Assembly (NCBI RefSeq): GCF_001544515.1
Contig: NZ_FCOL02000030.1
Coordinates: 1 to 64,000 of the forward strand
Origin: Caballeronia terrestris
Lineage (GTDB): Bacteria; Pseudomonadota; Gammaproteobacteria; Burkholderiales; Burkholderiaceae
Direction: 5' to 3'
Length of the DNA: 64,000 nt
Shown here: piece after piece, positions 43,361-51,872 of the stretch
Layout of the letters: the number at the start of each line of letters is the position of its first letter
Numbering within the stretch: the first letter of the stretch is position 1
Made by a program: the position numbers and the translations under genes
Notes under the pieces: model-generated
The model's input: only the letters and a program-made list of their open reading frames with translations
What the model was told of the DNA's origin: nothing
Database searches by the model: none

Positions 43361-44538
43361 CACGCTGTGTCTCCTTGATGAGCGAGCCGCGCAAGCGCCA
43401 GCCCGACGAAAAAACGCACGCCGAGCGGCAATACGTCGTCGTTGAAATCGAATTCGGGATGGTGGCAATACACGCCGCCCTGTCCGAGCAGGACGTACGC
43501 GCCCGGCTTGTGCAGCAGGAATTCGGAGAAATCCTCCGACCCGTTGAGCGGCGCGAAATCGCGCAGCACGTTTTCAGGGCCGAAGACTCCGACGGCAGCC
43601 CGCGCCGCCGCCTGAGCCTGTTCGCGATGATTGACCGTCGCCGGAGAGCTCCCGTAAAAGCTCACGTCAATGGCGCATTCGGTCGTGAGCGCCATACCCG
43701 CGCAGATCGTTTCGATGCGTTGCTTCGCCTGCGCGCGGATCGTTTCGTCGAAGGTCCGCAACGTGCCGAGCAGCTCGGCATGCGACGGAATCACGTTCGA
43801 CGTCGTGCCAGCGTGAATGCTGCCGATGCTCAGCACGGCCATCGCGCTCGGGTCAGTCGAACGGCTGACCACCGTCTGCAGCGCGCAGATCAGCTGCGCG
43901 GCGGCGATGACCGGGTCCTTCGTCTTCTCCGGCGACGATCCATGGCCGCCCACGCCGACGATCCTGATCTTCAGCTCGTCGCACGAGGCGAGCATCGCGC
44001 CGTCGCGCACGCCGAACGTGCCCGGCGCGAAGTGCGGCGCGTTGTGCAGCGCGTAGATTTCGTCGAAGGGAAAACGCGACAACAGGCCGTCTGCGAGCAT
44101 CGCGAGCGCGCCGCCGCCGGTTTCCTCGGCGGGCTGGAAGATCAAGAGAATCGTGCCGGTGAAATCGCGCCGGCCGCTGAAATGCCGCGCGACGCCGAGC
44201 AGCACGGCCGTGTGGCCGTCGTGGCCGCAGCCGTGGAACACGCCTTGTCTCATCGACCGGTGCAGCGGCCGGCCCTCTTCTTCCATCGGCAGCGCGTCCA
44301 TGTCGGCACGCAGCGCGATCGTGCGTCCGGGGCCGCGCGCGCCGCGCAGCAAGCCGACGACGCCCGTCTTGCCAATGCCGGTATGCGTTTCGATGCCCCA
44401 GCCGCGCAGTTTCGCCGCGACGAGTTCGCTCGTGCGGGCTTCGTCGAACGCGATTTCGGGGTTCGCGTGGATGTCGCGCCGCAAGGCGACGAGTTCATCG
44501 ATGTCGATATCGAGTGTGTCGAGTGTTTCGGTGCGCAT
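43360..44538 (-). CDS. M20-family amidohydrolase (hippurate hydrolase-like)
   Basis: A 392-residue metallo-hydrolase of the M20D group, which cleaves N-acyl or N-carbamoyl amino acids. Metal-binding residues are visible in ALRADMDALPMEEE, HGCGHDGHTAVLLG and IFQPAEETGGGA, and the dimerisation domain has VGGHGSSPEKTKDPV. GGGAGG lies three bases before the ATG at 44538; an in-frame GTG at 44568 is possible. First gene of a two-gene unit with the binding protein, divergent from the LysR gene. Confidence 0.85.
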   Translation of the reverse strand: MRTETLDTLDIDIDELVALRRDIHANPEIAFDEARTSELVAAKLRGWGIETHTGIGKTGVVGLLRGARGPGRTIALRADMDALPMEEEGRPLHRSMRQGVFHGCGHDGHTAVLLGVARHFSGRRDFTGTILLIFQPAEETGGGALAMLADGLLSRFPFDEIYALHNAPHFAPGTFGVRDGAMLASCDELKIRIVGVGGHGSSPEKTKDPVIAAAQLICALQTVVSRSTDPSAMAVLSIGSIHAGTTSNVIPSHAELLGTLRTFDETIRAQAKQRIETICAGMALTTECAIDVSFYGSSPATVNHREQAQAAARAAVGVFGPENVLRDFAPLNGSEDFSEFLLHKPGAYVLLGQGGVYCHHPEFDFNDDVLPLGVRFFVGLALARLAHQGDTA

Positions 44539-44608
44539 GGGCCTCCCTGTATGCTTTACGCCGCTCACATGCTAGCGGCGCGGGAGGCGCGTCAATTTCC
44601 AATTCCTC

Positions 44609-45532
44609 ATGACCATAGCTAACGCTTATGCCGACCCGATGAAGACCCGACAATTGCAGACGCTCGTCGCGATCGCCGAGCGCGGCACGCTGATGGCCGC
44701 CGCCGATGCGCTCAATCTCTCGCAGCCCGCCGTGACGAAAAGCATCAAGGAGCTCGAAACGCGGCTCGGCGTGCAATTGCTCGTGCGCAGCGGCGCGGGC
44801 GTGCGGCTTACGCCGTTCGGCGAAGCGCTCGTGCGGCGGGCGCGCACCGTGATCGCGGAGATTGCGCGCGCGGAGCAGGAACTGGAGGAGATGAGGACGT
44901 CGGCGGACCCGGCGCTGTCGGTCGGGGTGTCGTTGCTGGCGGCGTCGGCGGTCGTGCCACGGGCGCTTCGCGTTTTCCGGCAGCGCTTTCCCGATGCGCA
45001 ACTGAACGTGTATGAATGCCAGCCCGCGCAGATCGTCGACGGCTTGCGCGACGGCTCGTTCGATCTATGCGTGGCCTTCGTCGCCGATACCGACGTGACG
45101 GCCGAGCTACGCGTGACGCCGCTCGGCAGCGTCACGCAGTCGCTCGCGGTTCCGACCGGCGATGCGTTGCAGAAGGAAACGCGCCTCGCCGCATTGCGCG
45201 ACGCGCATTGGCTCTACAACCACACGCGCGAAAGCGTGCCGGCTTTCTGGGCGGCGCTGTGCGGGGCGCGCGAACTGGCTCGGCCGCAGCGCATCACCGT
45301 GTGCACGTCGCAGCGGCTCTACGCGGAACTGGCGTGCGAGCGCGGAGTTGTCAGCGTGTGGATGGATTTGCTGCTGAATGACTACCTGGAGCGCGGTGCG
45401 TTGGCACGGCTCGACGTCGACGCTTCGCTGCCGCGCTTGACGCTCGGCCTGATGCACCGCAAGGATCAGGTTTTCAGCGCGGCGGCGCAGTACTTCGTCG
45501 AATGTGTCGAAGAGGCAAGGCTCACGGGGTGA
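44609..45532 (+). CDS. LysR-family transcriptional regulator
   Basis: A 307-residue LysR regulator: N-terminal winged HTH (~11-70, AADALNLSQPAVTKSIKELE) and a C-terminal periplasmic-binding-like effector domain. An internal Met at 44639 (MKTRQLQTL) is a plausible alternative start. Only ~70 bp separate it from the divergent amidohydrolase gene, the usual layout for LysR control of a neighbour, so it most likely regulates that unit. A terminator follows its stop. Confidence 0.88.
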   Translation: MTIANAYADPMKTRQLQTLVAIAERGTLMAAADALNLSQPAVTKSIKELETRLGVQLLVRSGAGVRLTPFGEALVRRARTVIAEIARAEQELEEMRTSADPALSVGVSLLAASAVVPRALRVFRQRFPDAQLNVYECQPAQIVDGLRDGSFDLCVAFVADTDVTAELRVTPLGSVTQSLAVPTGDALQKETRLAALRDAHWLYNHTRESVPAFWAALCGARELARPQRITVCTSQRLYAELACERGVVSVWMDLLLNDYLERGALARLDVDASLPRLTLGLMHRKDQVFSAAAQYFVECVEEARLTG

Positions 45533-45558
45533 AAGAGCCGTCGCCGGCTCTCTTTCAC
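45529..45558. terminator. Terminator-like hairpin after the LysR gene
   Basis: GTGAAAGAGCCG (45529-45540) pairs with CGGCTC (45545-45550) plus TCTTTCAC (45551-45558), with a two-base bulge. It lies over the stop of the LysR gene and just before the convergent hydrolase gene ending at 45566. Confidence 0.7.
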
Positions 45559-45565
45559 AGATCGC

Positions 45566-46414
45566 TTACTTCGCCGCGACCGTCTTCTGCTGCTGCTCTC
45601 CGAGACCCTGAATGCCGAGACGAATCGTCTGCCCGGCCTTCAGGAACACCGGATTCGGCTTCACGCCCATGCCGACGCCGGGCGGCGTACCGGTCGAGAT
45701 CACGTCGCCGGGTTGCAGGCTCATCGTCTTCGACAGATACGACACCAGTTGCGCGACGTTGAACACCATCGTGCGCGTGTTGCCGTTCTGGTAGCGATGG
45801 CCGTCGACTTCGAGCCACAGGTCGAGTTTCTGCGGATCGGCGACTTCGTCCTTCGTGACGAGCCACGGCCCGAGCGGTCCGAACGTGTCGAAGCCCTTGC
45901 CCTTGTCCCACTGCGTGCCGTGCTCGAGCTGCCACTCGCGCTCCGAGACATCGTTGATCACGCAATAGCCCGCGACGTAGTCGAGCGCGCTCGCTTCGTC
46001 GACGTACTTGGCTTCCTTGCCGATCACCACACCGAGTTCGACTTCCCAGTCGGTCTTCTTCGAATCGCGCGGGATTTCGACGTCGTCGTTCGGGCCGCAG
46101 ATCGCGCTCGTCCATTTGCCGAAGATCACCGGCTCGGTCGGGACCGGCAGGTTCGATTCGGCGGCGTGATCGGCGTAGTTCAGCCCGATGCACACGAACT
46201 TGCCCACGCGCCCGACGCACGGACCGATACGCGGCGTGCCGTCGACTACCGGCAGCGTCGATGCATCGACGGCGCGCAGTTTCGCGAGGCCGGCGTCGCT
46301 GAGCGTGGCGCCGGCGATGTCGTCGACGACGCCCGACAGATCGCGAATCTTGCCTTCGGCGTCGAGAAGACCCGGCTTTTCCTGACCCTTCGGCCCAAAA
46401 CGAAGCAGTTTCAT
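45566..46414 (-). CDS. FAH-family hydrolase, probable 2,4-diketo-3-deoxy-L-fuconate hydrolase
   Basis: A 282-residue fumarylacetoacetate-hydrolase-fold enzyme. Metal-binding acidic residues lie in the DWEVELGVVIGKEAKY region, with CIGLNYADHAAES and GDVISTGTPPGVGMG typical of the family. In the non-phosphorylative L-fucose pathway known from Xanthomonas and Burkholderia relatives, this type splits the diketo acid to pyruvate and lactate. It is the last of nine co-directional genes. The family also includes ureidoglycolate lyase-like names, so the assignment rests on context. Confidence 0.8.
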   Translation of the reverse strand: MKLLRFGPKGQEKPGLLDAEGKIRDLSGVVDDIAGATLSDAGLAKLRAVDASTLPVVDGTPRIGPCVGRVGKFVCIGLNYADHAAESNLPVPTEPVIFGKWTSAICGPNDDVEIPRDSKKTDWEVELGVVIGKEAKYVDEASALDYVAGYCVINDVSEREWQLEHGTQWDKGKGFDTFGPLGPWLVTKDEVADPQKLDLWLEVDGHRYQNGNTRTMVFNVAQLVSYLSKTMSLQPGDVISTGTPPGVGMGVKPNPVFLKAGQTIRLGIQGLGEQQQKTVAAK

Positions 46415-46465
46415 CTGGTTTGATCCTCGTATTTCAAAAGATGTTTCAGTTGTCCGGCGGCCGCT

Positions 46466-47209
46466 TCAGTTCGACCAGCCGCCATCGATCAGATGGATCT
46501 GGCCGGTCGTGAACGACGATTCGTCCGACGCCAGATAGAGCGCCAGCGCCGCGATCTCCTCGGGCTTGCCGACGCGCCCCATCGGCTGACGCGCGACGAA
46601 CGCCGCGTGGATCTGCTCGACGGTCGCGCCCTGCGCCGCCGCCTGCTCCGCGATGCGCTGCTGCAGCGACGGCGAATCGACGGTGCCCGGGCAAATCGCG
46701 TTGCAGCGGATGCCGCGCGTGACGAAATCGGCCGCGATCGCCTTGGTCAGCCCGATCACGGCCGCCTTCGACGCACCATACACGAAACGGTTGGCCACGC
46801 CCTTCACGCTCGACGCCGCCGACGACATGTTGATGATCGAGCCGCCGCCGTTGTCGAGCATCGCCGGGAGAAATGCCTTGATCGTCCGGTACATTGCCTT
46901 CGCGTTGAGGTTGAAGGCGAGGTCCCAGTCTTCCTCGGTTGCTTCCAGGATAGAGCCGGCGTGGACGAAGCCCGCGCAATTGAAGAGCGCATCGAGCGCG
47001 CCGGTTTCCTTCGCGAGATCGTTGACCGCTTCTGCATCGAGCACGTCTAGCTTGTGGACTTCGAACGGCTTGCCTTCCAGCGACTCGGTGCGGATGTCGG
47101 TCGCGATCACGCGCGCGCCTTCGGCCGCGAACAACTCGGCGGTCGCCAAGCCGATGCCCTGCCCCGCCGCGGTGATCAGCACGGTTTTGCCTGCCAGTCT
47201 TTGTGTCAT
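46466..47209 (-). CDS. SDR-family dehydrogenase, probable 2-keto-3-deoxy-L-fuconate dehydrogenase
   Basis: A 247-residue classical short-chain dehydrogenase: TAAGQGIGLATAELFA (cofactor site), NCAGFVHAG, the catalytic Ser in INMSSAASS, and Tyr/Lys in VYGASKAAVIGL. In the L-fucose route this step oxidises 2-keto-3-deoxy-L-fuconate with NAD. It is placed between lactonase and hydrolase genes, with 51-bp gaps on both sides. Confidence 0.82.
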   Translation of the reverse strand: MTQRLAGKTVLITAAGQGIGLATAELFAAEGARVIATDIRTESLEGKPFEVHKLDVLDAEAVNDLAKETGALDALFNCAGFVHAGSILEATEEDWDLAFNLNAKAMYRTIKAFLPAMLDNGGGSIINMSSAASSVKGVANRFVYGASKAAVIGLTKAIAADFVTRGIRCNAICPGTVDSPSLQQRIAEQAAAQGATVEQIHAAFVARQPMGRVGKPEEIAALALYLASDESSFTTGQIHLIDGGWSN

Positions 47210-47260
47210 CTACAGCTCCGGTGGAAAGTGTTTTTAAGACATGTCGGGTTCGTCGTGCGT

Positions 47261-48103
47261 TCAGAGGCGGTAGAACGCACGGGCGTTTGCGCCGAAAATG
47301 GCTTCTTCATCCGTATTTTTGAGATCCGGGTCGCGGGCGCAAAGTGCGCGTGCGGCATCATGCCAGCCGGCATAGTCGCCATTCAGGTTCAGCACCGGCC
47401 AGTCGCTGCCCCACATCAGGCGTTGCGCGCCGAAGTTTTCCAAAAGATGTTCGACGTAAGGTTCCAATATCTTTTCGTCGCAATTCGGCGCGGCTTCGGT
47501 GACGAGGCCCGACAGCTTGCAATACGGTTTTTGCGGCAGCGCGGCCAGTTGTTCGATCGCGTCGGCCCACGGCTGCCAGCCCGCGGCGCCGTCGCGGATC
47601 GGCGGCTTCGCACCGTGATCGACGACGATCCGCAATTCAGGATACCGCTTCGCAAAGGCGAGCAGCGAAGGAACGTGGCGGGCGAAGACGAGCGCGTCGA
47701 ACGCGAGGTCGAGTTCGATCAGCTTCTGGATCGCTGGTTCGATCGGTGCGGTTTCGATCCAGCGGTCGTCGGGCAGGTCTTGCAGCATCGGGCGCACGCC
47801 CTTGAACTTCGGGTCGCGCGCGAGTTTTTCGATGAGCGCGGGCGCGTCCGGCGCGTCGAGCGGCACCCAGCCGACAACGCCCGCAATCGATTCCTCCGAC
47901 CGCGCGAGTTTCAGCAGGTATCGCGTTTCATCGACGGTCGGCGCTGCCTGGACGGCCACCGTGCATTCGACGTTCACCGTTTCGCGCAGAGGCTTGAGGT
48001 CGTCCGGCCCGAACACGCGATATAGCGCGCTCAACTCCGGCGTCAACCAGCCGTAGTCGCCGCGCGCGGGGTCCCAGTAATGCTGATGCGCGTCGATTTT
48101 CAT
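47261..48103 (-). CDS. Amidohydrolase, probable L-fuconolactonase
   Basis: A 280-residue TIM-barrel amidohydrolase. Seen: MKIDAHQHYWDP (metal HxH), the His in VDHGAKPPI, and MWGSDWPV near the C-terminus, the pattern of L-fuconolactone / 2-pyrone-4,6-dicarboxylate lactonase relatives. It opens the sugar lactone made by the preceding dehydrogenase. Start Met at 48103 overlaps the aldo/keto reductase stop (ATGA). Confidence 0.82.
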   Translation of the reverse strand: MKIDAHQHYWDPARGDYGWLTPELSALYRVFGPDDLKPLRETVNVECTVAVQAAPTVDETRYLLKLARSEESIAGVVGWVPLDAPDAPALIEKLARDPKFKGVRPMLQDLPDDRWIETAPIEPAIQKLIELDLAFDALVFARHVPSLLAFAKRYPELRIVVDHGAKPPIRDGAAGWQPWADAIEQLAALPQKPYCKLSGLVTEAAPNCDEKILEPYVEHLLENFGAQRLMWGSDWPVLNLNGDYAGWHDAARALCARDPDLKNTDEEAIFGANARAFYRL

Positions 48104-49149
48104 CGCGGCACCGGTGCGGCTTCGTGCAGCAAGCTGTTCGCACGCAGCGCGTCCCACAGCGCGGCGGGCAGCGGCTCAGCGAACGACGCCGCGTTTTCCT
48201 GCACTTCATGCGCACTGCGCGCGCCCATCAGCACGGTGGCGATAACTTTATGCGCATAAGGAAATTGCAGGGCTGCGCTCGACAACGCAACGCCATGCTC
48301 GCGGCACACGCGCTCGAGCTTCGCAACCCGCTCGACGATTTCTTTCGGCGCATCGCCGTAATTGAATTTGAGGTCGCCTTCGGCTTTCGCTTCGAGACCG
48401 CGCGCGAGGATGCCCGAGTTGAACGCGCCGCCGAGCAGGATGCTGACGCCGCGTTGTTCGCACGCGGGCAGCAAGTCATCGAGCACGGCTTGTTCAAGCA
48501 GCGTATATCGTCCGGCCAAAAGCGCGCAGTCGATGTCGAATTCGGCCATCGCTTCGAGGATCGCCGCGCCTTCGTTCACGCCGAGTCCGACCGCTTTTAC
48601 CCCGCGCGTCTTGCGCAATTCGTCGAGCGCGCGGAAACCGCCTTCGTCGGTCAGTTGCCGCCAGTAATGCGCATTTTTCTCGCCGTGCGTATAGCGGCCG
48701 ATGTCGTGGATCAACACGATATCGATATCGACGATGCCGAGCCGCTGCTGGCTGTCCTCGAACGAGCGCAGGATGCCGTCGTAGGTGTAGTCGTAGATCG
48801 CCTCGAACGGCAGCGGATTCGCCCAGCCTTCGCTGCCGTCGTAGGGCGTCGTGCGCGGCACGAAGCGGCGGCCAACTTTCGTCGACAGCACGTAATCGGC
48901 GCGCGGATAGCGACGCAGCGCGTCACCGAGACGGTGTTCCGCCTTCGTGTGGCCGTAGTGCGGCGCGGTATCGAAGAAGCGAATGCCGCTTTGCCAGGCG
49001 GCATCGACGGTCGCGAGCGCCGCCTCTTCCGACAGTTCGTGATAAAGCCCGCCCAGCGGCGCGCTGCCGAGCGACAGTGCCGTCACTTCCAGCGATGTGC
49101 GGCCGATTTTGCGGAGGCGCGTCACGGCATCGATTGTTTCGGGGTTCAT
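48100..49149 (-). CDS. Aldo/keto reductase, probable L-fucose 1-dehydrogenase
   Basis: A 349-residue aldo/keto reductase of the D-threo-aldose 1-dehydrogenase type. Catalytic Asp and Tyr are in FFDTAPHYGHTKAEHRLG; the His region is DIVLIHDIG. It oxidises L-fucose (and stereochemically related sugars) to the lactone. The start at 49149 has GAGG nine bases before it. It follows the UxaA-type gene by 10 bp. Confidence 0.82.
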   Translation of the reverse strand: MNPETIDAVTRLRKIGRTSLEVTALSLGSAPLGGLYHELSEEAALATVDAAWQSGIRFFDTAPHYGHTKAEHRLGDALRRYPRADYVLSTKVGRRFVPRTTPYDGSEGWANPLPFEAIYDYTYDGILRSFEDSQQRLGIVDIDIVLIHDIGRYTHGEKNAHYWRQLTDEGGFRALDELRKTRGVKAVGLGVNEGAAILEAMAEFDIDCALLAGRYTLLEQAVLDDLLPACEQRGVSILLGGAFNSGILARGLEAKAEGDLKFNYGDAPKEIVERVAKLERVCREHGVALSSAALQFPYAHKVIATVLMGARSAHEVQENAASFAEPLPAALWDALRANSLLHEAAPVPR

Positions 49150-49159
49150 CTGCGTGGCC

Positions 49160-50452
49160 TCATTCCGATGCAATTTCGACGATTTCCACGACATTACGCG
49201 CCGCGGCGCCGCGCGGCAAACACGCCGGCCCGACGGGCTCGAAAGTCTTGTAAGTCAGGATGAATTCCTGATGCCCGAGCGATTCCGACTTCGACGCCGC
49301 GCCCGCCGCCACCGCGACCGTCACGTCGAAGACTTCGCGGCCGACTTCGTCGAGCGTCGCGCGGCCTTCGAGGATGCGGCCGGCGTCGACGTCCATGTCG
49401 CCGGCGAGGTTGCGGTAGGTCGCCGGATTCGCGCAGACCTTGATGACGGGCGAGATCGCCGAGCCGACCACCGATCCGCGTCCGGTCGTGAACAGCACGA
49501 CGTGCGCGCCGCACGCGATCAGTTCGACGATTTCCGCGTTGTCACTGATGTTGGGGAAGCCGAAGCGCGGTTCGCCGTCGGGGACGACGTCGAGCAGGTA
49601 GAGGCCGCCGGTCGGCGGAATGTCGCCCGGCTTGACGATGCCGGCGATTGGCGAGGCGCCGCTTTTGGCATAGGCGCCGAGCGATTTTTCTTCCTGTGTC
49701 GTGAGGCCGCCGTCCGCGTTGCCGACGGCGAACGAGCCGTGGCCGAGGATCGAGTAGTAGCGCGCCGCTTTCGCCACGCAGGCGACGATTTCCGCGCCGA
49801 GTTCCGGCCGGGCCGCGCGTTTTTCCATGTGGTATTCGCAGCCGACTAGTTCGCCTGTTTCCTCGAAGATGCAAGTGGCGCCGGAGTCGATGAGCGCGTC
49901 GAACGCGCGGCCGACGGCCGGATTCGCGGTGATGCCGCTCGTGCCGTCCGAACCGCCGCAGATCGTGCCGACGACGAGTTCGTCGAGTGACATCGGCACT
50001 TTTTCTTGCGTCGCGAGTTGCGCGCGCGCGTCGCGAACCCAGTCGAGACCGTTCTGGATCGTGCTGCGCGTGCCGCCCTTTTCCTGGATCGTCAGGACGT
50101 GGGCCGGGCGGCCGCTGGCGCGTACGGCTTCGACCAGGTGGTGCTTGTTCATGCTTTCGCAGCCCAGCGAGACAAAGAGCACCGCGCCGACGTTGGGATG
50201 CGTGGTCAGGCGTTCCATCATCTTTTCGGCGTAGGCATTGGGGTAACAGCCGGGGAAGCCGATGAGGTGGACGGGAGGTTCGGGTTCGCTTTCTTGTGAA
50301 AGCCCGTCAAAGGCCGGGCGAAATTGCGCGACGATCTCGCGGGCGACGTGATGCGCGCACTCGACGAGATACGCCACCGCGACGATATTGCGGATGCCCT
50401 TGCGGCCGTCGGCGCGAAGGTAGCCTTCCAGGTGGGGGGGGTTTGTTTTCAC
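49160..50452 (-). CDS. UxaA-family dehydratase, large part; probable L-fuconate dehydratase
   Basis: A 430-residue protein matching the C-terminal domain of altronate/galactarate dehydratases. It has ECAHHVAREI, HLIGFPGCYPNAYAEKMMERL, the Cys-containing CGGSDGTSGITANPAVG and the late LFTTGRGSVVGSAISPVIKV. E. coli altronate dehydratase carries a small N-terminal domain in the same chain; here that part is a separate gene 54 bp upstream. In Burkholderia-group L-fucose operons such a pair replaces the enolase-type L-fuconate dehydratase. Substrate inferred from neighbours. Confidence 0.8.
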   Translation of the reverse strand: MKTNPPHLEGYLRADGRKGIRNIVAVAYLVECAHHVAREIVAQFRPAFDGLSQESEPEPPVHLIGFPGCYPNAYAEKMMERLTTHPNVGAVLFVSLGCESMNKHHLVEAVRASGRPAHVLTIQEKGGTRSTIQNGLDWVRDARAQLATQEKVPMSLDELVVGTICGGSDGTSGITANPAVGRAFDALIDSGATCIFEETGELVGCEYHMEKRAARPELGAEIVACVAKAARYYSILGHGSFAVGNADGGLTTQEEKSLGAYAKSGASPIAGIVKPGDIPPTGGLYLLDVVPDGEPRFGFPNISDNAEIVELIACGAHVVLFTTGRGSVVGSAISPVIKVCANPATYRNLAGDMDVDAGRILEGRATLDEVGREVFDVTVAVAAGAASKSESLGHQEFILTYKTFEPVGPACLPRGAAARNVVEIVEIASE

Positions 50453-50506
50453 GTGTTATCCGCTTGCGCTTGAGTTGGACGGGTTCGTTTGCACCGCGCC
50501 AGCAGC

Positions 50507-50830
50507 CTACCGATGTACGAATTCATGCCCATCATCGTGCGTATAAGTCGGCAAATAATCGCTGGCGAGGTTATGCGTATGCAAATGCTCCCCTTTGGCC
50601 ACATCGACGGTGACGTGCCCGATAACCGCGCCGTAGCGCAAAACCTTGTCGTCGGCCTTAAGCGCAATCCGAGCGACCTTATGTGCCAGATCGATCGATT
50701 TTAAAAGCGTGACCAGTTCGCCTTCGATCATCACGCTTTCCGCCGCCCCAAGTTGCGCCCCGGCGATCAAACAATTGTCTTCGGGGCTCAGCAGGATCAA
50801 CCGGGCATCGGTATCTTGAAAAGCGTCCAT
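50507..50830 (-). CDS. UxaA-family dehydratase, small SAF-domain part
   Basis: A 107-residue SAF-type domain equal to the N-terminal part of altronate dehydratase. The pattern is LLSPEDNCLIAGAQL, KVARIALKADDKVLRYGAVIG and GEHLHTHNLASDY. It should pair with the large part to form the active enzyme. AGGA lies six bases before the start. The permease stop is one base upstream of its start codon. Confidence 0.85.
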   Translation of the reverse strand: MDAFQDTDARLILLSPEDNCLIAGAQLGAAESVMIEGELVTLLKSIDLAHKVARIALKADDKVLRYGAVIGHVTVDVAKGEHLHTHNLASDYLPTYTHDDGHEFVHR

Positions 50831-50831
50831 A

Positions 50832-51872
50832 TCAGTCCTGCCCCTCACCACCAGCGAGCCGTGCCACCATCAACGACCCGAGAATGATCGCGCCGTAAAT
50901 CGCCTGAATCCAGAACGACGGCACTTGCGCGAGCGTCAGCAGGTTCTGCACGACGCCCAGCAGCAGCACGCCTGAAAGCGCCCCAAGCATCGTCCCCTTC
51001 CCGCCATCGAGCGAAATGCCGCCGATCACTGCCGCCGCGAAAACGGTGAAGATCATCCCGTTGCCCTGATTCGCGTTGATCGCGCCGACATAGCCCGTCA
51101 CGATCAACCCGCCGAGCGAAGCCAGCACGCTGCCGAGCACGAACACGCCCCACGTGATGCGCTCGACGCGAATCCCCGCCGCGCGCGCCGCCTCCGGATT
51201 GCCGCCGATCGCGTACAGCGCCCGCCCAAGCCTGTGATAACGCAGCATGAACGCAGCGACCCCGAACGCGACCGCCGCGAGCCACACCGAGATCGGCAGG
51301 CCGAGAAAAAGCGTCGTGGCGAGCGTGAAGAACGACGGCGGCATATCGAAAAGCGTGCCGCCCTTCGTCGCGCCGACGAGCATCCCGCGCAGCACGATCA
51401 GCATCGCGAGCGTCACGATGAACGCGTTGAGCCGCAGCCGCACGACCAGAAACCCGTTGACGAAGCCGACCGCAGCGCCCACGACGAGAATCGCGAACAA
51501 CCCTGCCGCCGCCGGCCATTCGAAGCCGAATCCCGCCGATGCCGCCGGCATCACCAGCATCGCGCCGACGGCAGGCGCAATCCCGACCGTCGATTCCAGC
51601 GACAAATCGAACTTGCCCGTCAGCACGATCAGCGACTCAGCCAGCACGACGAGCGCGAGCGCCGCCGATGCGCCGAGAATGCTGATCAAATTCGCCTTCG
51701 TCAGGAAACTCGGGCTGACGAAGGCGCCGATCGCGAGCAGCAACGCGAGCGCGGGCAAAAGCGCGAGGTCGCGAAATCGCGCGAACTCGAAGCGCGCGCG
51801 GCGTTCGCGCACGCCGGCGCCCGCCGCGGGCGCGCTGCCGGCCATCGCGGGACTCGGAACGTTATTCTTCAT
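50832..51872 (-). CDS. Sugar ABC transporter permease (RbsC-like)
   Basis: A 346-residue membrane protein with about 8-10 hydrophobic segments. The family motif GGNPEAARAAGIRVERI and the following GVLLLGVVQNLL stretch mark the ribose/galactose/fucose permease family. Start overlaps the ATPase stop by 11 bp. It forms the channel of the sugar importer with the ATPase and binding protein of the same operon. Confidence 0.9.
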   Translation of the reverse strand: MKNNVPSPAMAGSAPAAGAGVRERRARFEFARFRDLALLPALALLLAIGAFVSPSFLTKANLISILGASAALALVVLAESLIVLTGKFDLSLESTVGIAPAVGAMLVMPAASAGFGFEWPAAAGLFAILVVGAAVGFVNGFLVVRLRLNAFIVTLAMLIVLRGMLVGATKGGTLFDMPPSFFTLATTLFLGLPISVWLAAVAFGVAAFMLRYHRLGRALYAIGGNPEAARAAGIRVERITWGVFVLGSVLASLGGLIVTGYVGAINANQGNGMIFTVFAAAVIGGISLDGGKGTMLGALSGVLLLGVVQNLLTLAQVPSFWIQAIYGAIILGSLMVARLAGGEGQD

